A DNA stretch of 11,857 nt from an uncultured Lachnospiraceae bacterium (lineage in GTDB: Bacteria; Bacillota_A; Clostridia; Lachnospirales; Lachnospiraceae). The position numbers and the translations under genes were made by a program. The stretch spans positions 1 through 11,857 of the forward strand of contig CAMWWF010000053.1 of NCBI GenBank assembly GCA_947177885.1, read 5' to 3'. Below are positions 7,283 through 11,857 of this stretch, piece by piece. The first letter of the stretch is position 1. Every line of letters starts with the position of its first letter. The notes beneath the pieces were generated by a model. The model was not told the origin of the DNA. It saw only the letters and a list, made by a program, of their open reading frames with translations, and did not search any database.

Positions 7283-8539
7283 TTAATGATTCTCTAGCAT
7301 CATATCCAGTATGACGTGATCGGTTGTACGCATTCCGTTGTTGCCCAGGTTCCCCAGGTTGCATATGGTGTCTTCCACGCTCTCGCAGACAATACCGTCC
7401 CGCTCAGGCGCTTCCACACCCTCCAGAGCCAGGTATGCGCACTGTATCGCCCCGGCAACGGAAGTGGCTATCTTCAAAGCACATCCTGCTTTTGCTCCGT
7501 CACAGATCAGGCCGGATATGTCTGCAACCATATTTTTGACGGCGCATTCCACATTTCTGTACTGCCCGCCCAGCAGATAGGTGATCCCGCAGGCACTGCC
7601 AATGGATGCTGCGATGGCGCAGCCGCAGAGTGCGGACAGTTTCCCGATGTATTCCTTTACGTGGATCGTTACCAGTTCACTCAGAGCCAGTCCTCTGTAC
7701 ATCTGCTCTTCACTGCATTTCAGCCACCGGGCTGCCGCAATCACGGGGAGGGATGCTGTCAGGCCCTGATTACCGCTGCCTGTGGTCGCCATGACCGGAA
7801 GGGCGCAGCCCGCCATTCTCGCATCCGCCGCAGCGGACACATAAGAGACGACATAAGTCTGAAAGTCCATTTCCCTGTTGCGTTTACCTCTGTCGGCCAG
7901 ATGTTTTCCTACACCCATACCGTAATTTCCCCGCAGGCCTTCTTCGGCGATGCGGCTGTTCACTTCTGTGACTTCCTCCAGGAATCGCAGCTTTGCCGGA
8001 TCGCACTGTTGTATGAAGTTCCAGATCCCTTCAAGGGTCAGCTGGTAGATTTCCGGATTCTCCTGTGAAGAGTTTTCTTTTTCCTTAAAATAGATCACCC
8101 TGTCGTTCTTGCAGACATTGACAAAGTTGGTGTGGTATTTTTCGATAACCGCCTCTGCGGATCTGTCGCCTTTGATGCATTTTGCTTCTATATAAAGACG
8201 TTCTTCGCATTCCTTCAACTGAATCTCCAGTCTGCCCTGCTCTATCATTTCCCGGGCCTGCTGTATGTGGTGCTCGTCAATTCCTTTGAGAACCTCCAGA
8301 CCGTATTCGGCCTTTCCCGCTACGCAGCCCAAAGCGGCAGCTGTCTCGATCCCTTTTAAATTTGTACCGGGTATTCCTACGTTCATGGCATTTTTGAGTA
8401 TGTTACCGCTGACCTGAAGCAATATCTTTTCCGGTTCTTCCCCCAGTGTTTCCCGGGCCTTTGCTACCGCCAGGGCCACTGCACTGGGTTCCGTACAGCC
8501 CAGAGCGCACACGATTTCCCGCTTCATGATTCCGATCAT
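7283..8539 (-). CDS. cyuA: L-cysteine desulfidase, CyuA/YhaM (UPF0597) family
   Basis: This 418-aa cytoplasmic iron-sulfur enzyme belongs to the family that splits L-cysteine into pyruvate, ammonia and sulfide, and is related to the anaerobic L-serine dehydratase alpha subunit. The N-terminal signature ALGCTEPSAVALA supplies C15. The central glycine motif TTGSGNQGLTASLP lies at 252-265. Cluster-ligand candidates sit in LSALCGCAIAASIGSACG (C305, C307, C317) and GLICDGAKAGCALK (C346, C353). Blocks such as AALGCVAGKAEYGLEVLKGI and SAAADARMAGCALPVM match E. coli YhaM closely, and the length (436 there) is near full. The ATG at 8539 was preferred over 8527 because GGCGGGA lies six bases upstream. 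The first residues are shorter than in E. coli, but the cysteine signature is intact. It is transcribed divergently from an AraC regulator across 131 nt, which makes it the best candidate target of that regulator. Confidence 0.9.
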   Translation of the reverse strand: MIGIMKREIVCALGCTEPSAVALAVAKARETLGEEPEKILLQVSGNILKNAMNVGIPGTNLKGIETAAALGCVAGKAEYGLEVLKGIDEHHIQQAREMIEQGRLEIQLKECEERLYIEAKCIKGDRSAEAVIEKYHTNFVNVCKNDRVIYFKEKENSSQENPEIYQLTLEGIWNFIQQCDPAKLRFLEEVTEVNSRIAEEGLRGNYGMGVGKHLADRGKRNREMDFQTYVVSYVSAAADARMAGCALPVMATTGSGNQGLTASLPVIAAARWLKCSEEQMYRGLALSELVTIHVKEYIGKLSALCGCAIAASIGSACGITYLLGGQYRNVECAVKNMVADISGLICDGAKAGCALKIATSVAGAIQCAYLALEGVEAPERDGIVCESVEDTICNLGNLGNNGMRTTDHVILDMMLENH

Positions 8540-8598
8540 TTTTGTTCCCGCCTTTTGTCAGATTGTGTCATTGTTGCTATTGTTTACTTTTTCTGCGT

Positions 8599-8628
8599 TT
8601 TACGCTATACTTTTATACATATTATACA
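8599..8628. promoter_or_regulatory. Divergent promoter region between cyuA and the AraC gene
   Basis: On the plus strand TTTACG (8599-8604), an 18-nt spacer and TATACA (8623-8628) could drive the AraC gene 43 nt downstream. On the minus strand a perfect TATAAT (8627-8622) overlaps the same bases and could serve cyuA, although its -35 position is poor, as is common at activator-dependent promoters. TATAC occurs three times (8606, 8614, 8623) and ATTGT three times (8562, 8570, 8579), in both cases at 8- and 9-nt steps. Confidence 0.35.
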
Positions 8629-8670
8629 GCGGCATCTGTCAGGCTGCTTGTCGCTAAGGAGTTGAAAACT

Positions 8671-9663
8671 ATGCAGAAACGATCATTTGGACATTTGCCG
8701 CTGACGTATCGCCCTCATGATTACCCGGCCTCTTTTCCGGTTTTGGCTTTTTTGGGAGACTATTGGATAAATGGTGTTTCGGCACCGGAATTCCTGCATT
8801 TTCATAACGGAATAGAGATTGGCTGTTGTCTCGGCGGTTCCGGACAGATTTATTACGGAGAATCGGATAGCCGTCCCTATCAGTCCGGTGACTACAGTGT
8901 CATTTTTCCCCAGGTGCCCCATATTGCGGTGAATGATTCCTGTCCCAGCGTGTGGGAGTATCTGTATGTGGAACCAAAGCTGCTCTTTCAGGAGGATGGT
9001 TACGGGCATGATGCGCTATGGCAGTATTTCTACATTCCTCAGAAACTCCCGGTGATCATCAGGCGGGAACAGTTTCCGGTGCTGCATTTATATATTTCCG
9101 GGATTTTCCGGGAATTCCGTCAGAAGAGAGCTCTGTATCAGAGAGCGGTACATGGTCTGCTGGTGGCGCTCTGTGCTGAGATGAACCGTCTGGCGCTGAC
9201 AAGTGATATTTTGGCGGATCCGTCAGATGGTTCGTCCGGAAATTGCCCGGACGGTTCCCCTGAGAATCCGGATTGTGCGCATTTTTACATACGTTCTGCT
9301 CTTACCTATATTTATGAACATTATACGGAACCCATTTCCATACAGGATCTGGCCGCTTACTGCCGCATCAGTGAAAGTCATTTCCGCAGACTGTTCAAGA
9401 GAGTGGTGGGCATCAGTCCTTTGGAATATATTCAGCACTGCCGCATACGGCAGGCATGCCATCTGATCTATCTGAATCAGGAGCCCATTAACATCATTGC
9501 GCAGCAGACAGGTTACCGAAGCCTGTCCAGTTTCAACCGGCAGTTTCAGCAGTATATGCACAGTTCTCCGACCCATTACCGCAGAGAACACCTGCTGGCG
9601 CCTGTGCAGAATGAAGTGCTTTCTTATGAAGACAGTGCTACGAAGCATATTTTTCAGATCTGA
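8671..9663 (+). CDS. AraC-family transcriptional regulator with N-terminal cupin sensor domain
   Basis: This 330-aa DNA-binding regulator has a cupin-like ligand domain (about residues 22-105, with EFLHFHNGIEIGCCLGGSGQIYYG and the SGDYSVIFPQVPHIA turn). A helical linker and a Ser/Gly/Pro/Asp-rich hinge (about 184-201) follow, then a complete double helix-turn-helix domain (about 205-306). The first HTH covers ISIQDLAAYCRISESHFRRLFKRVVGISPLEYI and the second covers INIIAQQTGYRSLSSFNRQF, ending in the usual P-x-x-YRR (SPTHYRRE). The frame is open to an ATG at 8542, but the added 43 residues are Cys/Phe/Tyr-rich and unsupported. The ATG at 8671 has AAGGAG nine bases upstream and was chosen. It is the only plus-strand protein gene in the window and is divergent from cyuA. 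Regulators of this kind usually control adjacent sugar or nutrient genes; the inducer is unknown. Confidence 0.93.
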   Translation: MQKRSFGHLPLTYRPHDYPASFPVLAFLGDYWINGVSAPEFLHFHNGIEIGCCLGGSGQIYYGESDSRPYQSGDYSVIFPQVPHIAVNDSCPSVWEYLYVEPKLLFQEDGYGHDALWQYFYIPQKLPVIIRREQFPVLHLYISGIFREFRQKRALYQRAVHGLLVALCAEMNRLALTSDILADPSDGSSGNCPDGSPENPDCAHFYIRSALTYIYEHYTEPISIQDLAAYCRISESHFRRLFKRVVGISPLEYIQHCRIRQACHLIYLNQEPINIIAQQTGYRSLSSFNRQFQQYMHSSPTHYRREHLLAPVQNEVLSYEDSATKHIFQI

Positions 9664-9850
9664 AATCTTTATAAATTATGGAAATTTCTCTTTGAAAATG
9701 GCAGCTATGGCGATTTTGTCCGGGTATTCCGAATTTCGTTTTCGTAAAGCCCAAGCGTGAGTGTGAGGATGGAAGTATTCCTTTTTATGAGGAAAAAAGA
9801 GAGCATTATAAAAAAAGATACAAAAAATTTAGAAAAAATTAAAAAAGGGG

Positions 9851-9879
9851 TTGCATTTTGGAAACATATATAATATAAT
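9851..9879 (+). promoter_or_regulatory. Promoter of the tRNA-Lys gene
   Basis: TTGCAT (9851-9856), a 17-nt spacer and a perfect TATAAT (9874-9879) form a near-consensus housekeeping promoter, with a start expected near 9886, about 34 nt before the tRNA. It sits in a strongly A-rich stretch (about 9790-9850) that may act as an UP element. The remaining 9664-9790 spacer after the AraC gene shows neither a gene nor a clear terminator. Confidence 0.8.
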
Positions 9880-9919
9880 AGGTTTTGCGTTGTGAAAGAC
9901 AAGCGAATGTTTAAAAGAC

Positions 9920-9992
9920 GCACCGCTAGCTCAGTTGGTAGAGCACCTGACTCTTAATCAGGGTGTCCAGGGTTCGAGCCCCTGGCGGTGCA
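9920..9992 (+). tRNA. tRNA-Lys, anticodon CTT
   Basis: This 73-nt complete cloverleaf has acceptor stem GCACCGC paired with GCGGTGC and discriminator A at 9992, a D arm GCTC/GAGC, and an anticodon stem CCTGA/TCAGG around the loop CTCTTAA. The anticodon is CTT, which reads AAG lysine codons. A 5-nt variable loop and the T arm CAGGG/CCCTG with loop TTCGAGC follow. All stems pair perfectly. The 3' CCA is not encoded and must be added after transcription. It is a single-gene transcription unit with its own promoter and terminator. Confidence 0.97.
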
Positions 9993-9996
9993 TGTG

Positions 9997-10038
9997 AAGT
10001 CCTAGGGCTTGCATTTATGCAGGTTGTGGGACTTTTTT
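9997..10038 (+). terminator. Rho-independent terminator of the tRNA unit
   Basis: AAGTCC (9997-10002) pairs with GGACTT (10029-10034), followed by a run of six T. An inner stem TGCAT/ATGCA (about 10010-10021) stabilises the loop. It starts five bases after the tRNA end. Confidence 0.75.
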
Positions 10039-10050
10039 CTGTGAAAAAAA

Positions 10051-10087
10051 GTACAGTGGGATGAAAAATCAGTTTTTCCAACTGTAC
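10051..10087. repeat. Imperfect inverted repeat downstream of the tRNA terminator
   Basis: GTACAGT (10051-10057) and ACTGTAC (10081-10087) are perfect arms. The pairing continues inward through GGA/TCC and an A5/T5 tract with one mismatch and a two-base bulge. It could be a backup terminator or one border of the degenerate stretch that follows. Confidence 0.4.
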
Positions 10088-10137
10088 AGTTTATCGAGAT
10101 GTGATATACAGTTTTTCGCGCCTATTATCTCATTGGC

Positions 10138-10323
10138 ATGATGCAGGTAGCGGTTCCAGTCAACACCGGAATGCATCACGATATACGTTGGTGGGATGTT
10201 CGGTGGCGAGTGGCGACACAGAGGGTGGATCCGGTCAGTCGGCAAATGGAAATGCCCGTTCCCTATTATATAACTGTCAGAAATAATGAGATCATCAGTA
10301 TTACTGAGCAGTATGTACCTTAG
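10138..10323 (+). pseudogene. Possible remnant of a protein C-terminus
   Basis: A 61-codon frame ends in VPYYITVRNNEIISITEQYVP and a TAG stop. That tail has the alternating hydrophobic pattern of a real final beta-hairpin, and it resembles the ends of many clostridial proteins. The frame has no ribosome binding site, no promoter, and an in-frame stop at 10102-10104 shortly upstream, and the first 40 residues are Trp/Arg-rich and unconvincing. I read it as the decayed 3' end of a lost gene. A chance frame remains possible. The opposite strand also has a 105-codon frame (10386-10069) that I do not regard as a gene. Confidence 0.3.
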
Positions 10324-10351
10324 AGCATTTTCCAAACAAGCCCTGGATACT

Positions 10352-10403
10352 GCATTTGTGGAATTCTGACATTCCCATTTTGGCAAATGCTGTGAGGCTC
10401 ACA
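10352..10403. repeat. Two adjacent inverted repeats in the gene-free spacer
   Basis: The first is a nested hairpin: GCATTTG (10352-10358) with CAAATGC (10384-10390), and inside it GGAAT (10360-10364) with ATTCC (10371-10375). Immediately next is TGTGAG, one G, CTCACA (10391-10403), a perfect 13-bp dyad. They lie between the possible remnant and the hairpin behind the 190-aa gene. No function is known. Confidence 0.5.
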
Positions 10404-10404
10404 T

Positions 10405-10444
10405 ATCCCGCAGCCTGTAAGTGCTGTTTGCAGGACTGCGGGAT
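10405..10444 (-). terminator. Strong hairpin 3' of the 190-aa gene, without a T run
   Basis: ATCCCGCAGCCTG (10405-10417) pairs with CAGGACTGCGGGAT (10431-10444), 13 bp with one bulged base and a 13-nt loop. It lies about 13 nt after the stop at 10457. On the minus strand it is followed by ATGTGAGCC, not by thymines, so intrinsic termination is doubtful. Protection of the mRNA end is an alternative. Confidence 0.5.
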
Positions 10445-10456
10445 TGTGCGGAGAAT

Positions 10457-11029
10457 TTACGCTTCTTTTTCTTCCTGATAACTTTCTGCAGCTTCGTCAA
10501 GTATCTGCATAAGCCTCTGTTCGTCTTTTGTGCCTGTACATGTCTTCGGATAAACCATGCAGAGGCCACTGTTTTTCCAGTAACCGTCACAGCGGTCCAT
10601 TCCGTAAAAATACATGATATGTCCGAAATATTCCATCTTGGCTTTAAAATAAAATTTCCCTGAAAGCGGTATCAGCTCCATGGCGCCTGAAAAAGTTCCC
10701 TTTTCCTTGAATTCTTCCACAGCCGTGTATACGGGATCGTCAATCTGGATCGCAAGATATGGATAGGAACCCTCTTCGCCATATTCGGATTCAGGCGCAT
10801 AAGTATGTAACATTTCCACTTCTCCGGCATGGGATTTAGCTTCCTTAAAGGAGTCATTTATCTGAAAGGACATGCGATAAACCGTATAGTCGCCCTTTTC
10901 TGCTTTATCTCCGTAAATTTCATCTTCCACCATGTGGGAAGAGGGTGCGAGAACAATAAATCCCTCCGGATTTGCGGCATTGCTTTCTGCCCCGCCGGTT
11001 GTTTTCGTAAATTTGTTGAATAAGCCCAT
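10457..11029 (-). CDS. Hypothetical protein, 190 aa
   Basis: I do not recognise this family. The protein is acidic and soluble, with no signal peptide and no membrane segment. It begins MGLFNKFTKTTGG, a short amphipathic or basic start often seen in small cytoplasmic proteins, then a Gly/Ala/Asn-rich hinge (about 11-22). The body is mixed alpha/beta with many aromatic residues, e.g. YTVYRMSFQINDSF, GSYPYLAIQIDDPVYTAVEEF, KFYFKAKMEYFGHIMYFYGMDRCDGYWKNSGLCMVYP. It ends in an acidic helix (DEQRLMQILDEAAESYQEEKEA). Three cysteines cluster near the end (DRCDG, GLCMV, KTCTG). The ATG at 11029 has AAGGAG eight bases upstream. A possible 20-codon leader frame ends one base before this start. Composition and codon use look like the neighbours. 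It is bounded by hairpins on both sides, suggesting a single-gene transcript. Confidence 0.85.
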   Translation of the reverse strand: MGLFNKFTKTTGGAESNAANPEGFIVLAPSSHMVEDEIYGDKAEKGDYTVYRMSFQINDSFKEAKSHAGEVEMLHTYAPESEYGEEGSYPYLAIQIDDPVYTAVEEFKEKGTFSGAMELIPLSGKFYFKAKMEYFGHIMYFYGMDRCDGYWKNSGLCMVYPKTCTGTKDEQRLMQILDEAAESYQEEKEA

Positions 11030-11030
11030 T

Positions 11031-11093
11031 TTATAATCTCCTTATCATGTCGGTATTTGCCCGGTTTCTTACTTTGCCGGACTTGACTTTCAT
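11031..11093 (-). CDS. Possible 20-aa basic leader peptide upstream of the 190-aa gene
   Basis: ATG at 11093 opens MKVKSGKVRNRANTDMIRRL and a TAA stop that ends one base before the next start codon (11029). A GAGGA box lies ten bases upstream, at the far limit of useful spacing. The peptide carries seven Lys/Arg in 20 residues. Its ribosome-exit end overlaps the downstream ribosome binding site, so translational coupling is conceivable. Most evidence is positional; it may be a chance frame. Confidence 0.25.
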   Translation of the reverse strand: MKVKSGKVRNRANTDMIRRL

Positions 11094-11174
11094 CGTTTCA
11101 CATTCCTCTTTCTTACTTTGTTTATGGTCTTGATGTCGTCTGTTCGTGGAAGCTGTAGTACTTTTCCATAAATT

Positions 11175-11202
11175 ATTATGAGCCGCGGACGGGAAATGGC
11201 AA
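11175..11202 (-). promoter_or_regulatory. Candidate promoter of the 190-aa gene
   Basis: On the minus strand TTGCCA (11202-11197), a 16-nt spacer and CATAAT (11180-11175) match housekeeping consensus at ten of twelve positions. Transcription would start near 11168 and give a leader of about 140 nt. That leader contains the 12-mer TTTCTTACTTTG (plus-strand sense) twice, at 11065-11076 and 11109-11120. Confidence 0.45.
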
Positions 11203-11259
11203 GTGAAACATGGGACAACTTTCATGCCTGTCGGTTCAGCCGAAAGGCTTAACTGTTAC

Positions 11260-11285
11260 GAGCAGACAGCCTTGACTGTCTGCTC
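11260..11285 (-). terminator. Perfect 10-bp hairpin after the LysM gene
   Basis: GAGCAGACAG (11260-11269) and CTGTCTGCTC (11276-11285) form a perfect stem with a 6-nt loop, 11 nt beyond the stop of the LysM gene. A small second stem AGCC/GGCT (about 11238-11249) follows. No thymine run follows on the minus strand. Position says terminator or 3' stabiliser; the missing T run lowers confidence in intrinsic termination. Confidence 0.55.
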
Positions 11286-11295
11286 CGCCTGATTT

Positions 11296-11857
11296 CTATT
11301 TCAGATTGATCTGCTGTCCCACATTAATGCGATTTAAATCTTTGATCTGAGGATTCTTGGATGCCAGCTGTGCAAGCGTCATGCCGTTGGAGCGGGCGAT
11401 CTTGGAAAGGGTATCCCTGGACTGTACAGTGTAGGTGGAGCCGGCTGCACCATTGACAGGTGCGCTGTTTCCATAATGTGCTGCCAGATAAAGAGGTCCA
11501 TACCAGGGAATATTGTTGTCCATAGCCGCGTTTGAAGGGATTGTCACAACATAATTTACACCTTCATAGGTATATTCCATTACCAATGTCACGTTGCTCT
11601 GCTTTAACAGCTCTTTCATTTCTCCGTTGGACAGGGCGGTTACACCGGTCACTTTGATCGTATCTCCGCTCTTTGCATTCGCAATTTCCGTTCCTAAATC
11701 CGGAGCGGATGAATCGTTACTGCTTTCGGCATCGTCGTTGTCACCGGAATTACTGTTGTCGCCTGAGCTGTCGCCGCTGCCGGTGTTATTATTGTCGCCT
11801 GAGCCGTCGCCGGTGTTATTGCTGTCGCCTGAGCCGTCGCCGGTGTTATTATTATCG
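11296..11857 (-). CDS. LysM-domain protein with low-complexity linker (C-terminal 186 residues; start outside the window)
   Basis: The frame is open to the right edge, so the N-terminus is missing. The visible part has three regions. Residues 1-52 are a Ser/Asn/Gly/Asp/Thr linker built on a 10-residue repeat. Residues about 53-135 form a compact domain (SGDTIKVTGVTALSNGEMKELL through NNIPWYGPLYLAAHYG) seen in many Lachnospiraceae surface proteins. Residues about 140-186 are one LysM module (YTVQSRDTLSKIARSNGMTLAQLASKNPQIKDLNRINVGQQINL), which in the family binds N-acetylglucosamine sugars of peptidoglycan. A surface or cell-wall location is likely, but the signal peptide is not visible. The protein ends right after the LysM module. 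The tandem linker is acidic and probably flexible. Confidence 0.85.
   Translation of the reverse strand, partial: DNNNTGDGSGDSNNTGDGSGDNNNTGSGDSSGDNSNSGDNDDAESSNDSSAPDLGTEIANAKSGDTIKVTGVTALSNGEMKELLKQSNVTLVMEYTYEGVNYVVTIPSNAAMDNNIPWYGPLYLAAHYGNSAPVNGAAGSTYTVQSRDTLSKIARSNGMTLAQLASKNPQIKDLNRINVGQQINLK
11758..11857 (-). repeat. 30-nt in-frame tandem repeat in the LysM-protein linker
   Basis: Three adjacent units are visible: 11758-11793 (36 nt, with a 6-nt insertion), 11794-11823 and 11824-11853, and a fourth begins at the window edge. Each 30-nt unit encodes ten residues of the pattern NNNTGDGSGD. The last two units differ only in the final bases of the unit. Such near-identical units change copy number readily by slippage. 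The full array length is unknown because it runs off the edge. Confidence 0.85.

Noticed and set aside
7316..8068. 250-codon plus-strand frame antisense to cyuA
   Set aside because: Fully covered by the conserved cyuA gene on the other strand; the translation is Cys/His/Gln-rich with no domain pattern.
8542..8670. 43-residue N-terminal extension of the AraC-family regulator
   Set aside because: It spans the divergent promoter region, is rich in Cys/Phe/Tyr and has no initiation signal, whereas ATG 8671 has AAGGAG upstream.
9920..10330. Integrated element using tRNA-Lys as an attachment site
   Set aside because: No integrase, and no second copy of the tRNA 3' end appears downstream within the window.
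10391..10403. TGTGAG-G-CTCACA as a CRP-type operator
   Set aside because: E. coli CRP sites have TGTGA and TCACA separated by six bases. Here the centre is too short, there is no adjacent promoter, and Firmicutes generally lack this regulation.
11758..11857. 30-nt repeats as a CRISPR array
   Set aside because: Units are directly adjacent with no unique spacers and are in frame with a low-complexity protein linker.

Overview
The window looks like part of a chromosome from an anaerobic, gut-type Firmicute, most likely a Lachnospiraceae member. Pointers are AGGAGG-type ribosome binding sites, an LplA/LplB/LplC-type sugar transporter without its own ATPase, an oxygen-labile type L-cysteine desulfidase, an orphan uroporphyrinogen-decarboxylase-fold methyltransferase, and a LysM protein with a Ser/Asn/Gly/Asp-rich linker. 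The genus cannot be told from the sequence alone.

Layout. From 1 to 2949, on the minus strand, lies an ABC importer read in the order binding lipoprotein (2949-1261), LplB-type permease (1126-176), LplC-type permease (164, running off the left edge). A GC-rich hairpin between the first two genes probably makes the lipoprotein the most abundant product. From 3184 to 8539, still on the minus strand, are four metabolic genes: a PepV-like M20 dipeptidase, a YghZ-like aldo/keto reductase, a URO-D-fold methyltransferase and an L-cysteine desulfidase (cyuA). Gaps of 127-282 nt and intervening hairpins suggest several transcripts rather than one operon. From 8671 to 9663, on the plus strand, is an AraC-family regulator divergent from cyuA. 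From 9851 to 10038 is a self-contained tRNA-Lys(CTT) unit with promoter and terminator. From 10039 to 10456 there is no convincing gene, only a possible remnant of a coding sequence and a run of strong hairpins. From 10457 to 11857, on the minus strand, are an unrecognised 190-aa protein and the C-terminal part of a LysM protein.

How it may work together (inference). The importer, the dipeptidase, the desulfidase and the reductase fit scavenging of carbohydrate and peptide/amino-acid nutrients, with the AraC protein as local regulator. The dipeptidase and desulfidase could form a short route from cysteine-containing dipeptides to pyruvate, ammonia and sulfide. Nothing in the window proves that these genes share a substrate.

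I see no defence system, CRISPR array, transposase, integrase or phage module, and no clearly new system. The most notable items are the dipeptidase with two conserved M20 substrate-contact residues apparently replaced, the intergenic mosaic of small palindromes at 4824-4956, the orphan zinc-type methyltransferase, and the hairpin cluster at 10352-10444.
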